Assembly (NCBI GenBank): GCA_022577435.1
Contig: JAKOON010000004.1
Location: 1,025,501 to 1,089,500, forward strand
Length of the DNA: 64,000 bases
Origin: Embiotoca jacksoni
Taxonomy: Eukaryota; Chordata; Actinopteri; Embiotocidae
Direction: 5' to 3'
Positions 52,501 through 62,720 of the stretch are shown here, piece after piece. The notes beneath the pieces were generated by a model, which saw nothing but the letters and a program-made list of their open reading frames with translations, was not told the origin of the DNA and ran no database searches. Every line of letters starts with the position of its first letter. The first letter of the stretch is position 1. Position numbers and translations under genes: made by a program.

Positions 52501-55500
52501 GAGAAACTGAAGATGTGGAAATAGCCTGGTAGTTTAACCTTTCCGGTTGCATTCACATGCCCTGTTTGTGCTCTCCCTACTTTGAATCTGACATGCTGCC
52601 ATGGAGGTGGCTAATATACACAGATGCCCAGTCAGAGATATGTCTCAGCCTGCCAGCCAAGGGGCTGCAATTTAAACCAGTGAAAAGCCCAGACATGAGC
52701 TGAACAAAGACTTTTTAGCTGGCCAAAGAATGCATATAAACGGACAGTGCTACTGAAAACAAATACAGCATGATTAGTTCGAACAAGATCGAGTTACAAA
52801 AATTGCACCGTGGTATGTGAACATCATACCAGCCTATCAGACAGCTTTCAAGATTAGGCCATTTGGATTCCATTACATATCTACTTCCCCTTCATTACGA
52901 CCCAGCCGCAAAGGGGCCAACAGATATTCCATTATTATAGTATCAACATTGCTGATATTTTAAAGGATAACTGAAAGAATTTGGTCCTGGCCAGCTTCAG
53001 TCTTACTCAAGCATTTACACAAACAAGAAACTGCTCTACTCCCCATAAAATATTATCCTGACTGACCAGCCTGTTTTGGAGGTTAATGCTTTATGACTAA
53101 CATAATAGTTAAAGAGCAAATAATATACTTAGCATTGAAATTAGTGAGGTACCTTATTTTGGATGGTATCAGTCCAGAAGATCATTTGGAGATTATAGTG
53201 GAAGTCCACTCCCACTACAACCCCTCTGTTTTGTGAATTAACCAAAGTGCTCAGGCTGTTGCCATGGATATCACCTATTAGCAGGTCTCTGCCATTTGAA
53301 AATATCAAGGAAGGAACTCCAGCTGCAGAGAAAACAAAAAGTTAATAAACACAGCATTAAGGCATTAAGACATTTTGACCTTTTAAATTTAAGGTTAGAA
53401 GCCGGGCCTGTTTTATGTTAATGTTAAAACAGATATCTGCTTCATAGCATGCACTGTAAACTAAAAGATGAGTGGAAATTTACAGAATGTAGGACATAAT
53501 TCAGATCCCTGACTCACTCAGATTAATGAAGGTAGAGTACTTTCAAGTCACTATCATTACACATTTTTTTCACTAAAGCTAAAGGCAATGAGGTCAGCCT
53601 CTCAGTCAACACTCGTTCTATGTTCTACAAAGGCAAGAGACTTACTAAAACAACATCTAGCACGCAACAATGCACCAGAAAGAAGCACAGACAGTCGGTA
53701 CTGAGGTTGCCAAAAAGGAGAGGGGTCTATGCTAATGGGATATCACTTGGACGGATCATTCATTCATTTCAGATCAGGGCATATTGTATGTAAATCAAAG
53801 TATTCAAACAGAGGGAAAGTGCCACCTACTCGTGGTGTCAGCTCGACAGTATCTGTGCTGCTCCAGGACGTAACCCTCCCGGCAGCTGCAGTGATGGGAG
53901 CCGATCCGGTCCTCACACAGATGGTCACACACGCCCCACATCGAACAGTCGTCAAAATCTTCGGCATGATGAAAAGAAAAACACAGCGGATGAGGATTGA
54001 ACACTGATTATTTGGTTGAAGTCCATAAACACACAGATACACAATCAGCAGATTTAATGGGCAGTTCTATGAACTGGATCTGTTGATCCGGTCAGGATCA
54101 GAATGTGAATGCAGCTTGTATAAATGCTCCAAAGAACAAAGCTCCACCATGGAGGTCCCGGTACCAGGACCAGACTATATCTGTTATAAAAACTCAACCT
54201 GCACAATTTTTCCAAGGTTGGCAAGTGTGGCACATTCACTGAAAAGGTCTGGTAGGACAAAAATGTGCTCGCATGCAGTAAAGTTAATGAAAGGTATGTA
54301 CCTATACATGAGCGACTATTGTTGCTGCTGACAATATATCCAGTAGGACAGGAACAAGTTCCTCCATCAGGGGAAGCATGACAGTGATGCTCACAGCTCA
54401 GAGAGGCACATTTCCAGATACCTGACCAACACAAAAAAACAGACGAGTGTTTAATATTCTTCAGTGGCCTATGTTAGATGTCCTAATGTGTACTTGACAG
54501 TGTTGGTACTAACTGCAGTTGCGCCCAGCAGTGGTGTTGGTTTCATCCTCTCCCTCAGGACAGTGAGCCGTCCCATCGCACAGCTTATCCATGGGGATAC
54601 AAAGGCCAGAGGATGGACAGGGCCATTCCCGTGGATAACACTCCTGTGGTACGTTATCTGCAGACAAAATTAATTCATCTTCTTAGCACATAAAAAAAAG
54701 GAAAAATAACAGTCAGAAAACAGGACAGCAGGTAGTTTTACATGCGTCGGACTGTTGGGAATAAAAAGATATTCTATGTGCTAGTTGGGTATTAAGGACA
54801 GGCAGCATTATCTCCACAGGAATGTGGTTCTGATCTTAAGAAAATTGTGACTAGGACATTGTGGGGGAAATGGCTGTCACTTTAAATTGATGCAGGGGAG
54901 CGGGGCTTTGAGGGGGTCACATGGGGGCTCACAGAGCTTCTGTAGCCCATCCTCTAAAAACACACACTCTTCACAGCCATGTGGAGGAATTCTAAAGCCC
55001 TTTGGGGGGCTGCGCAATCTTGTGCCACAAAGAGTCATTTGAATAACACACTTAAAGGGAGCACAGGCACAGCATCTCTCTGGAACAAACCAACCATGGA
55101 GACTTCAGGTTTGCAAAGCAGAAGTTCTTACTCCTTTTAGTGCTATTTAACCAGCTAAATGTAATTAAGGCTTCTGGTCCTAATCATACAAACTAACTAT
55201 GACAACTGAAGTTAACTACTGCATACTTACCACAGCCTTTTTCATCTGCGTTGTCCTCACAGTCATCCTCTCCATCACAAAGCCAGATTTGGTGGATACA
55301 GCGGCCACTGGGGCAGGTGAAGTAGTTCCCGTTACATGTAGGATATGCTGCAGGTGAAGGGGACAAAAAGATTTAAGGCTGATAGTCGGCTGGGTTACAT
55401 ACAAAAATAAGTAAAAGGGTTGAGAGACAGATGCTACATACTGCAGTTCAGCTCATCGCTTCGGTCTCCACAGTCATCGTCATGGTCACAGACATAGCGT

Positions 55501-58500
55501 TGAGGAACACACGCTCCATTATGACATGGAAACAGGCCCGTGTTGCAGTGCTGTGCTGAAGAAAACAAAGAGGCAAAAAAAAAGATGTATTTCTTGGTGT
55601 GATGCTTTTGGAGGTCTGAACTTAAATAATTGAACTTTAAAATTGGCTTCTTACTGCAGTTTGCCTCATCAGAGCCGTCGCGGCAGTCGACTATCTGGTC
55701 ACATCGCTGAGTCCGGTTGTAGCAGGCCCCATTGGCACACCTCAGCTGTGTACACTCGGCGTAATCTGGAAGATTAAACCATCACCAGGCCAACATTATG
55801 TATTCAAATCAGCCTGACAACTGTGCGCTTTTCAGCTTTTAACACGTGAAAAGTTCTGTGAATTGGAAGGATAAGAGACTCAAATTTAACAGCACCACCG
55901 TAACAGCAGCAGTTGCCACAGCATTCTTGATGCAATTGTGAGATTACCACAGTGTGCAGTGCTGTGAGTCCACCATGTCGGCACAATAATGGCATAGCAG
56001 CTGAACTTCAGCTTGACTAATCCACCAAAGAATCTGCAATCAACCTCTGACAACAAGAAGCATATTGTGGCCCATTCTGTCAGTCAGCGAGCCTCTTAAT
56101 CTTAACAAATTGATTAAAATGCCACAGGAGCTGAGATAAAAAAAAAAAAAAAATGAAAAAAAAAAAATGTGAAACCACCCTGGAGAAGACTTACGGCAGT
56201 TTCTCTCGTCAGACCCATCCGAGCAGTCTGCCAGACGGTCACATCGGTATTCTCCTGGGATGCACGCACCGTTACTGCAGCTGAACTGACTGCTGGTGCA
56301 CGTCCTTCCAGCTGAGAGCAGATCGGAGAGCGTTTTATCAACACATGGAAAGGTTTCATTTACATAGTTCTTATAGGCAGCTTAAAATTCAAAGTATTGT
56401 AGATGTATTCAACAGTCGTCAAACTTTCTTAGGCATACAGATCGTCTGAAAGATCTTATTGTTCAAACCCACATACCTTGGTCAAGAATCAACAATTCAA
56501 ATAATGCCAAATATTTCGTGCTGAATGCTATGATGACTTGCTCATGAAACACTGATAAGCTCCCCTGAAGAGTTGCTAATAATGACAAATGCACTTACCA
56601 CAGTGTTGCCTCTCATCTGAGCCATCCTCGCAGTCTTCCTCATCATCGCACACCCAGATATCTGGGATGCACTCACCGTCACTCAGACACTGGAAATGAC
56701 TGTGATCACATGTTACCTGAGCTGTGGGAATACACACCAAGAATTTCATTATTTACACCAGCTGATTGAAATCCTCTAGTAAGAATTTACGATATGCACA
56801 TTTGATCAAGTACAATATATTACTACAATTTTGTATTACTTGTATTTTACTTGAGCGTTTTTATTTTATCCAATTAAACACAAGTTATTTTGCAGAATAC
56901 AATCCTATGACTATTGTACTACTGAAATTATAATACACCATTTTTAATGAAAGCAGGATTGTATTTCAAGAAATCTGAGTATTTTTCCTCCGCGGCTTGG
57001 AATAACACATCCAACAAGCATTACGTCAGGTATTCCAACCCTCTCAGGTGTTTTATGGACATACAGTGTGATGTAATGAGCAACTCACGGCAGTCTTGTT
57101 CATCAGAGTCATCCACACAGTCTGATGTCCCGTCACAGTGCCAGTCACCCGGGATACATCGACCTGTCCCACAGCGGAACTGCCCCAATTCACATCCTAC
57201 ACACAATTACAGTTTTTTTTATAATTCAGTATTTAATTAAAATCAAGTTTTTCTTTCATGCTAAAAGTAACTTTTATCCACGGATATTGTTTTCTACAGA
57301 TGTGTTAGTGTTAATATTAGTATTCTTTTATCCTGTCTCCATTTTTTTGTCAGCCTGTCCAAAAAGTGAAAATTTTGGAATTCTTAAATATTCTATTATA
57401 TATTTATTTCGTGAAAAACTTAGCATAGAGGAGCAGAGCAGCCTTCCACTGATGGAGCTTGTTGGTAACAGCATTAACAAGCCTTGGAGACAAGCGTGCC
57501 AGCCATCCCCCCTCCGACAGTTACACAACCTTCACTGCACTCTTCTCGAGCCTCCTTTTGATGTTCTCACTGAGTGGCATCTGTAGAGATAAGATACCAC
57601 CACTCTACCTTCCCTGACATTTTCCAGGGGAGATTGATTCAGGCAGCATACTCAGAGGCAGAGTACTCCATCAGAGCCGTCCAAATAGAAATGTGCAATT
57701 CTGATGGTGTGTCTGACAGCCCGATTTATGGCCCACGCTGTTCCTGTCCAGTCTGAAATGTAATTGGAATAAATAGTGGTACTGGGTGGTACCGCAACTA
57801 TTTCAACTCAAATTCTTCATGAGAAGAAGTGAGAGGTGGTGATTGGTGGTGCATGCTTGGGGTTGGTGGTCTGTTTCTGTCCTGTCTTATCCAGCATTTT
57901 TAAAACATTCTTCCTCAAATAGCTTCTGACACTTAATATTGGGATTACTTATCTAAAATCAAATGGCTCTACGATTTCACCACAATGACTTGATTTTAAG
58001 GATTTATTATATTTTTGATGGCGTAATGTGTATTTACCAAAGCAAAAACATGTCTTAAAGGTAAGTTACTAAAAATGAATTTTCTACAAGCCAACAATCA
58101 GCCTCTCACTTTTAAAGATGGATCACTTTTACAACAGTTGTGTGGTCACGGCCTCGGCTACTGCACTAAAAGCCTTGTGTACGTTGCATTCTTGTCTCCT
58201 ATCAATTAACCTGCAGACCACCAAACTACTTTACAACCAACTCAGCAAAACAGGCTGCGTATTTAACTCTATCAGCAGCCAGCTCAGTTTCCTAATGATA
58301 ACATAGCTCACAATGTGCTCAAAGGGAGCCGTTGTTGCGAGGCAGTGATCCCAGCGGTTTCAGCCTCATCTATAGCATGGCAGCAGGGACACGTGTTGCA
58401 AACAGTATACAAATGGCTAAGAGATGCACTCTATTGAACAAAAATATAATATGTCCCTTGGTGAGAAGACACACAAAATACTGAGTCAACACTTTGGTCT

Positions 58501-61500
58501 GTATAGGACAGGAGTTTCAGAAACACAAATAATTCTCTTATTAAGACGAAATAAATGTGTAGACAATACTCTAATGAACCTAATGAATTAAATTAGATGA
58601 TCAAAATCTGCTTTAAAAAGACCAAGATGTGTTTACCCACTATACATACAGACCTAGGTCGATAACTTAAAACCATGTATGCCAGGGAGAAACCAATCTG
58701 CTCGAGGCTTTCAAATGCAGCCAGTGTTTCCTGACAGCATTACTTCTGGGAAAGGTGACAGATACAGCACACTGAAGCTGAACCTTTCAGCAGATCTATC
58801 TTGTGTGAAGGTTCTTCTTACATTCTGAAAGGAACGTCTATGTAACTTTTCCTTAATCCTCAAATTTCTGCCTTCAAGCAGACAAAGTTGCAATTTGACT
58901 GTCAATTAATATCAGAGATGGTAAAAGCAAAGTTGAATGGTGCAAACCTACAATTTAGAAAGGTTTAGTCTGAATCTGGAAATCAGCTGTTTTGTTTTTA
59001 ATTAGTGCTTCAGCTAAGTCTTGTTGTGTAATTTGATGTTTTCCTTTCCCTTCCTTCTACTCTTGTCTTTTCTAATTAGCAACTAAAACCCACAGCAGGA
59101 GAGAGCACTGCTCTATCCGTGGATGTAGATAAGGATAACCTACCATTACCCAACAAAGAGGAGCACTGAAGGAATTTTCATTAGAATGAAGCCCCCCAAA
59201 CGCCTTAAACCCCACTGTGAAATTACAATGGCACAAAAGACACGCCAGCAGGGATGCCAACTCATAACTGGAAGTATCACCCTAAAACGAAGTTACTTTG
59301 GAGATGGACAGCAGAGAGCAGAGTACAGTAAGGCTTGCTTCCTGCGATAAGGTAAAACAATGGTAAAAACTTAAGCCCCCGTCTCCCAACCACCCGAGAA
59401 GAAAACACCTGTCCACCGCTGCCCAAACACCTCTTTCCTGTCGTGTAGAGCGCCTATAAGATGTCTTCGAGCTTTCACCAATATGCTGTCCTCTGCACTC
59501 AATGAATGTGTGTGGAGAAAGGTTGAGAAAACGTCTGCTGGCAGCATGAAACGCTGGACCCGTCCATGCTGTCAGGGCGAAGTGCTGCTGCCTATTTCAT
59601 ATGGAAATCAATGCAGCAGAATGCAGTCAATTGCCAAACAAGTGACTTTGGCTCTCACTGCTCCACTCAAAAACAGCTAAAGTCCGAAAGGCTTTGGCAG
59701 AGGAATGGGAGCAAAAGGAAGGCATACACAGAGTGAGGAATAAAGCCTCGGTCTGGTCAGAATTTATGAATACTCAACATTTTAGTTCACGGTCTTAACA
59801 AAAGAATGAGTGAAAAGAAAATGAAGCTGTCACAATGCAATAACACAGCTAGCGGACAACTTATTTTGCCTCACAGCTCACTAGCAGCTGGTTCGAGGCT
59901 AAACTCCATCCTCGGTGTTTTTAGCACAGACTGAGGGAGCTGCGAAAGGATTTGCTCTCAATTTGTGTCAGCTGTGTTCCAGTTTCTGACACAGTGCTGC
60001 TGCTGCTCAAAGATTTCGGCTCCTTCACCGTAAAGAAGATGGCATGCGCAGGATTTAACGTGCACATGCTGGCCAAGTTTGTGTGTCTTGAAAAGTTTGA
60101 ACACAAAGGAAAACATTACCGATGTCGTTACAGACTCGGACTAAAAATAGGTTTGGTTAAATCAAGGCGGATTAGCCCCACACTAATGTTATGTTATATT
60201 ATGTTATATGATGTTATGTTAATGGAATAACCCTCATATCCCATTAAATACAAACTTTAAAACACCATTAAAGTTCCTATTCTTTACTCAGTGGGTTATT
60301 AAGATTTTACTGGTGAATGAGTAAAGGAGGAAACAACTTCATTTAGTGACAAAAAATGTCTAGAACAGCAAAAATGACGGAGAATAGTTAACACACCAGC
60401 ACCATGAAACCTTCCTGGACTGTCACATTAGCTATTAATGCCAGTGTAAGCATTCAGCAGCAGTATTAAGCACAAGGCCGGGATAATGTTTTCCAGAAGG
60501 TCACAGCAGAAACGATCATCAAACTAAAGTGTTTTTGTGGAGGATATAATGGAGAGGAGAGAGGAGACCTTTCCCCTTTCATACTAACATTATTTAACTC
60601 CTGCCAATCTTATATTTTCTAAGTGGCACGTCTGACACTCACAATAATAACGATAATCATTAACTGGTATAAATGAATTTTATGCAAGCAGACTACATCG
60701 CTGTCTGTTAATCACAATATATCAGCTAATCATCAACACGAACATGCTGACAAAGTCCACTGAGATTCTGCTGATTTAGTCAAGTCATCTCTTTGTACAC
60801 GTCAGCTGTCATCAGCAATATTTCATCTCGAAGTTCTGTAGCTGCCGAGATTCAAAGGAAATGCCAAGTGAATTTTTTAAATGCTACAGTCTCAGTGTCA
60901 ACACGGTTTTATTGTCTTTTTGGCGTGGGCTGTCTACATTTTCTGGTTGTCTGTTAGCCACTGAGGAAATAGGCCCAGGAAATTTCATAACAAATAAATA
61001 AGAAAGCAATAGCTGAGGCCTTGCTCTCGGTACAGGTTTTTTTCTTAGCTCCAAACTGCTCCTTAGCTTGAAATGATTCCATTCTGCAGCAGCTGCAGAG
61101 TAATTAGTTGCTTGATTCACACTAAGGAGCTTACATACTAAGGGTTGAGCAAAAAGAAAGCAGATTACAATTTGAGAAGTAGGATCTAGCCGGGCTACAA
61201 ACACAACAGACAAGCATGAGACCGTCACGTACAAAGAGCATTTATCTGAACATTTGGCATCTCTCTCTTTCACGTCAGAAAATAAAGTTCTTCCTCGAGC
61301 TGCGGTCGAATTTGAATCGGTGGTTTGCGGCGTGAAATCTGCTCCACTGAATGAGATTTGTACCAGCAGCTCTCCGTCCTCACAGATTGTCTGTAAGTCA
61401 CATGCTCTTTTCTGTTACCTAGCAACAGTAAAGCTCAGGCAAAAGTTCCTCCAGAGAAGGTCCGATCTGTCTGAGGAAGGCTTTGTGCTCAACCTTTAAA

Positions 61501-61980
61501 GTAATACCATGTGGCAAAACATTTACCCCACAGCCAGATTTACTTTACCTCGTCACCACGGCAACAGTACGGGAAGATATTGTGTACCCCCAAATTAAAT
61601 AGTGGTTTTTTTAATTTTATTTTTTAATATCATTAACATGTTTATTTCCATATGTTCAGCTGATTTATTCTATTTGATTGCGCTCCAACGTTAACTGTTA
61701 CTCACTGGATAGATACTTTCATTTCCTTTAATGCAGAAGCAGCTCAGCTTCAATTCCCGTTTTTTGTTTTGATGAGCAACAAGTGCACAGAGTGGATCAC
61801 TGGCAGCACCACAAATCAGCATTTCCTCCATGAATCATTCAGTCTGGGGGGATTTTTATTTTTTTTAAAAGCAGTAAAAGAAAAAGAAAAAAGAAACTCA
61901 AACGACTGACCTTGAGTGTGGCACCATCCAACACAGCACATGAAGACGAGAAGCAGTTTAAGTAGCAGTGCTCTCCACAT
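17626..61980 (-). CDS. lrp2: lrp2 (megalin), complete 78-coding-exon gene
   Basis: A giant endocytic receptor of absorptive epithelia (kidney proximal tubule, neuroepithelium, ear, yolk sac) that binds carriers such as retinol-binding protein, vitamin-D-binding protein and lipoproteins. Coding runs from ATG 61978-61980 to TAA 17626-17628. I followed 78 exons by splice sites and reading phase. All junctions are consistent and the exon lengths sum to 13,968 bases, 4,655 codons plus stop, the same length as I recall for the human protein. Order: signal peptide; class A repeats 7; EGF and propeller 1; EGF; propeller 2; class A 8; propellers 3-6 with EGF spacers; class A 10; EGF pair; propeller 7; class A 11; EGF pair; propeller 8; EGFs; transmembrane helix; cytosolic tail. 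No frameshift or internal stop was met. Whether it is the a or b teleost paralogue cannot be said. Confidence 0.97.
19959..22812 (-). CDS. lrp2: lrp2 exons 63-72: EGF pair, propeller 8, juxtamembrane EGFs
   Basis: Exons 63 (22684-22812), 64 (22461-22592), 65 (22210-22353), 66 (21943-22108), 67 (21720-21848), 68 (21405-21628), 69 (21100-21279), 70 (20472-20591), 71 (20198-20288) and 72 (19959-20026); residues about 3960-4420. Exons 63-64 are two EGF-like modules, the second calcium-binding type (DVNECDVYGTCPQDC). Exons 65-69 form the eighth YWTD propeller; visible blades include IYWTDSG, MYWTDWG and IYWCDS. Exon 70 is an EGF module (NPCKNVCSHLCLLRPGGY) and exons 71-72 the membrane-proximal EGF (CRCMNGGTCYTDE joined to CLYGYMGSYCE). 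Confidence 0.95.
22972..29121 (-). CDS. lrp2: lrp2 exons 53-62: EGF plus class A cluster IV (11 repeats)
   Basis: Exons 53 (28944-29121), 54 (28035-28231), 55 (27658-27903), 56 (27278-27406), 57 (25252-25371), 58 (24422-24538), 59 (23895-24011), 60 (23566-23703), 61 (23244-23366) and 62 (22972-23100); residues about 3462-3959. Exon 53 starts with an EGF (NPCAVNNGGCSHLCL) and the first half of a class A repeat completed by exon 54. There follow ten more six-cysteine repeats with the calcium signature CDG..DC.D.SDE. Most repeats are single phase-1 exons. Exons 54 and 55 use two repeats per exon or shared ones. The donor of exon 54 is a weaker GTGGGT. Confidence 0.95.
29242..31058 (-). CDS. lrp2: lrp2 exons 50-52: EGF pair and propeller 7
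   Basis: Exons 50 (30392-31058, 667 bases), 51 (29549-29719) and 52 (29242-29465); residues about 3108-3461. Exon 50 alone holds two EGF modules (INECTDPSIHHCDHNC and VNECAETPIVCSQVC) and the first blades of the propeller (RLYWIDVS, KLYWVDS). Exons 51-52 add FVYWTDWG, LYWSDAH and VYWTDWN blades. Confidence 0.95.
31453..35347 (-). CDS. lrp2: lrp2 exons 43-49: class A cluster III (10 repeats)
   Basis: Exons 43 (35147-35347), 44 (34411-34653), 45 (34187-34312), 46 (33390-33509), 47 (32663-32794), 48 (31844-32045) and 49 (31453-31748); residues about 2668-3107. Exon 43 finishes an EGF (ECQCPSEGRWYLA) before the first repeat. Exon 44 carries two repeats, exons 45-47 one each, and exons 48-49 four, with the second split across their junction in phase 2. 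The first repeat of exon 48 has the family's longer loop (VNNQPPQRKC). The intron beside exon 46 contains a G19 homopolymer at about 33315-33333. Confidence 0.95.
33315..33333. repeat. G19 homopolymer after (GGT)n
   Basis: Nineteen consecutive G on the plus strand (C-run in the lrp2 transcript), preceded by TGGTGGTGGTGG, about 57 bases downstream of the exon 46 donor in transcript sense. Length is likely polymorphic or a sequencing estimate. Confidence 0.9.
35433..36219 (-). CDS. lrp2: lrp2 exons 40-42: propeller 6
   Basis: Exons 40 (36054-36219), 41 (35816-35974) and 42 (35433-35722); residues about 2463-2667. Blades visible are IYYSDY, MYWTDWG, LYWADAS and IYWTDWN. Exon 42 runs on into an EGF half-module (CDSPCQQFNGGCSHIC). 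The propeller's first blade lies at the end of exon 39. Confidence 0.95.
36312..38741 (-). CDS. lrp2: lrp2 exons 37-39: EGF, propeller 5, EGF, start of propeller 6
   Basis: Exons 37 (38502-38741), 38 (38096-38284) and 39 (36312-37244); residues about 2009-2462. Exon 37 opens with an EGF (SNGCTNNMGVCEQLCLPRP). Exon 39 is 933 bases, by far the largest in the gene, and encodes most of propeller 5 (LFWADYG, VYWVDDS, IIWVDRN), an EGF (NPCMEANGGCAHFCFALP) and the first blade of propeller 6 (RVYFTQS). Confidence 0.95.
38840..41225 (-). CDS. lrp2: lrp2 exons 32-36: propeller 4
   Basis: Exons 32 (41059-41225), 33 (40060-40203), 34 (39842-39951), 35 (39148-39325) and 36 (38840-39053); residues about 1738-2008. 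Blades visible are IYWVEH, LYYTNP, LYWTDQG, LYWAVT and LYFTDRD. The donor of exon 35 is GTGGGT. The intron between exons 33 and 32 holds a mariner-type transposase remnant on the opposite strand. Confidence 0.95.
40540..40830 (+). mobile_element. Degenerate mariner-type transposase fragment
   Basis: In the lrp2 intron between exons 33 and 32, antisense to lrp2, a frame shows pieces typical of the mariner DDE/D domain: FFDICGVLHHEFIAPGQTV, then CEVLKGLRDP, then LLPTPPSHWIWLPEFFF. These correspond to the family's FFD..G.VHHE..P.GQTVN, EVL..LR and LP.PPYSPDLAP.DFF blocks. The catalytic HHDNA block is not recognisable and the PYSPDLAP box is mutated, so it is dead. An ATG-initiated frame (40463-41053) spans it, but it is not a functional gene. 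Terminal repeats were not identified. Confidence 0.75.
42010..44372 (-). CDS. lrp2: lrp2 exons 26-31: EGF pair, propeller 3, EGF
   Basis: Exons 26 (44124-44372), 27 (43340-43551), 28 (43038-43222), 29 (42694-42922), 30 (42349-42526) and 31 (42010-42138); residues about 1344-1737. Exon 26 carries two EGF modules (CSDNNAGCTHGC and MDECNPPGLCSQHC). Exons 27-30 make the propeller (VFWSDTS, LYWTDYV, MFWTDWG, LYFADAY, VYWTDRY). Exon 31 is a single EGF (CLRSSCTHICLLSAVGP). Confidence 0.95.
45007..47529 (-). CDS. lrp2: lrp2 exons 21-25: EGF plus class A cluster II (8 repeats)
   Basis: Exons 21 (47248-47529), 22 (46866-47105), 23 (46162-46281), 24 (45540-45656) and 25 (45007-45387); residues about 964-1343. 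Exon 21 joins an EGF (CNRQTNPNGDCSHFCFPAP) to the first repeat. Exon 22 has two repeats, 23 and 24 one each and exon 25 three. All are phase 1. Every repeat keeps six cysteines and an acidic SDE end, except that the last (CPNSADES) has ADE. Confidence 0.95.
47631..50092 (-). CDS. lrp2: lrp2 exons 16-20: propeller 2
   Basis: Exons 16 (49889-50092), 17 (49164-49356), 18 (48269-48394), 19 (47970-48100) and 20 (47631-47768); residues about 700-963. Blades visible are IFFSDT, LYWTDPR, IFWTDWY, LYWVDAF and AYFTDWR. Exon 20 ends at an unusual but GT-containing donor, GTCGGT. Confidence 0.94.
50345..54421 (-). CDS. lrp2: lrp2 exons 9-15: EGF pair, propeller 1, EGF
   Basis: Exons 9 (54302-54421), 10 (53830-53958), 11 (53153-53322), 12 (51646-51869), 13 (51008-51214), 14 (50644-50846) and 15 (50345-50485); residues about 302-699. 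Exons 9-10 are EGF modules (CEHHCHASPDGG; DDCSMWGVCDHLC). Exons 11-14 form the propeller (IFWTDTI, LYVVEAS, MFFSDWE, IYWVDSR, VYFTDWT). Exon 15 is an EGF (NPCSVDRGGCEQICVLSH). Introns 10-13 are comparatively long. Confidence 0.95.
54514..57196 (-). CDS. lrp2: lrp2 exons 2-8: class A cluster I (7 repeats)
   Basis: Exons 2 (57089-57196), 3 (56599-56721), 4 (56195-56311), 5 (55655-55765), 6 (55442-55555), 7 (55231-55347) and 8 (54514-54657); residues about 24-301. Each is a symmetric phase-1 exon holding exactly one six-cysteine LDL receptor class A repeat, so any could be skipped or duplicated without frameshift. The seventh repeat (exon 8) has the lengthened NTTAGRNC end typical of this position in megalin. 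Confidence 0.95.
61414..61426. promoter_or_regulatory. RFX X-box 1 (lrp2 intron 1)
   Basis: GTTACC-T-AGCAAC fits the X-box consensus GTNRCC-N(0-3)-RGYAAC at every position. It lies about 550 bp inside lrp2 from the start codon. Confidence 0.55.
61552..61565. promoter_or_regulatory. RFX X-box 2 (lrp2 intron 1)
   Basis: GTCACC-AC-GGCAAC again fits the X-box consensus perfectly and is only 126 bp from the first. Confidence 0.55.
61911..61980 (-). CDS. lrp2: lrp2 exon 1: signal peptide
   Basis: ATG at 61978-61980 starts a classic secretory leader (MWRALLLKLLLVFMCCVGWC) that ends one base into a Gly codon at the donor GTCAG. The downstream exon continues in phase with the first class A repeat. 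The frame is open further upstream to an ATG at 62238, but that stretch lacks a signal sequence, so the internal ATG is preferred. Confidence 0.93.
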
Positions 61981-62720
61981 CCTGGCTGGTCCGTCCAGCT
62001 CCGCTGTGCAGATGGAGGAGCTGTGAGGACTGGGCTGGGATGCTTTCCTCTGTCTTGGCCCGCTGGTTGATGAAAAGGGGCGTGCACAAAAGCGCAGGAC
62101 AGCCGCTCCCCCAACCCAGCCTCGGCCCTCCGGATAAACCCTCCGGCCCTGGAATCTGCATAATGCCATGCAGGTCCGACTTGTCCCGAGTGCCAGTGAT
62201 TTTTCACTCAGCGGGCTGTCGCTGTTATTTTGCTCCACTCTTGGGAATTAAGGTGTCGCCTACGTGTGTTAGGGAGGACAATCATGATAGGTTAATTAAA
62301 TCAATATATACAAATACAAACAAACACAAACCAAAAAAAAAAAAATCCTTTTATTAGGGTTTAATAAAGGCCAAGGGAAATCATAGTAAACCTTCAAAAG
62401 TAAAAGTGACATGTGCCACATAACTTTACGCAACTAAACAAAAGTACCAAACAGGATTTGAGCAACGTGAGAGATCTCCTGCCAATCCTCCACCCTGGCT
62501 TCACCAGATCTCCGCCTTCCTCCACTGTGCTGGCGGTGGATTAAAAGCTCCGCACCGCCACCGTGCGGCGAGCAGCGGGACTTGTAGTTCACCTGCAGCT
62601 GAGAGGGCGTTTCTAAGATGGTTGCTATGAGCGACCGAGCAACTGAAACTTTATGACGTTTGCAACGAAAAATTAAACCGCGTTTAGAAAAAAATACAAA
62701 AGTGTTTGTACGTAAGAAGC
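61981..62720. promoter_or_regulatory. Divergent lrp2 / ccdc89-like promoter interval
   Basis: Only 740 bases separate the two start codons, which face away from each other, so both promoters must lie here. A symmetric degenerate X-box-like word (GTTGCTATGAGCGAC, 62621-62635) lies about 85 bases before the ccdc89 ATG. I see no convincing TATA box. The open frames crossing this interval have no recognised domain. Confidence 0.55.

Larger units (their letters stand above)
17797..61910 (-). other. lrp2 introns without recognised genes
   Basis: Stretches longer than 300 bases in which I see no gene or clear element: 24539-25251, 25372-27277, 28232-28943, 29720-30391, 32046-32662, 32795-33389, 33510-34186, 34654-35146, 37245-38095, 39326-39841, 41226-42009, 43552-44123, 44373-45006, 45657-46161, 46282-46865, 48395-49163, 49357-49888, 51215-51645, 51870-53152, 53323-53829, 54658-55230, 55766-56194 and 57197-61910. 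Some (for example 43600-43950 and 52560-52960) are complex, non-repetitive sequence that might be conserved non-coding DNA, which only alignment could show. Confidence 0.5.

Noticed and set aside
56139..56168. Poly-A/T stretch beside lrp2 exon 4 as a retroposon tail
   Set aside because: No adjoining element body or target duplication is seen; it is more simply a U-rich intronic tract downstream of the donor.
59952..60230. Forward 92-codon frame in lrp2 intron 1
   Set aside because: No family resemblance, repeated low-complexity end and no splice partners; likely chance.
61981..62238. Upstream in-frame ATG for lrp2 at 62238
   Set aside because: The extension lacks a signal peptide and similarity; the ATG at 61980 directly starts a strong secretory leader.
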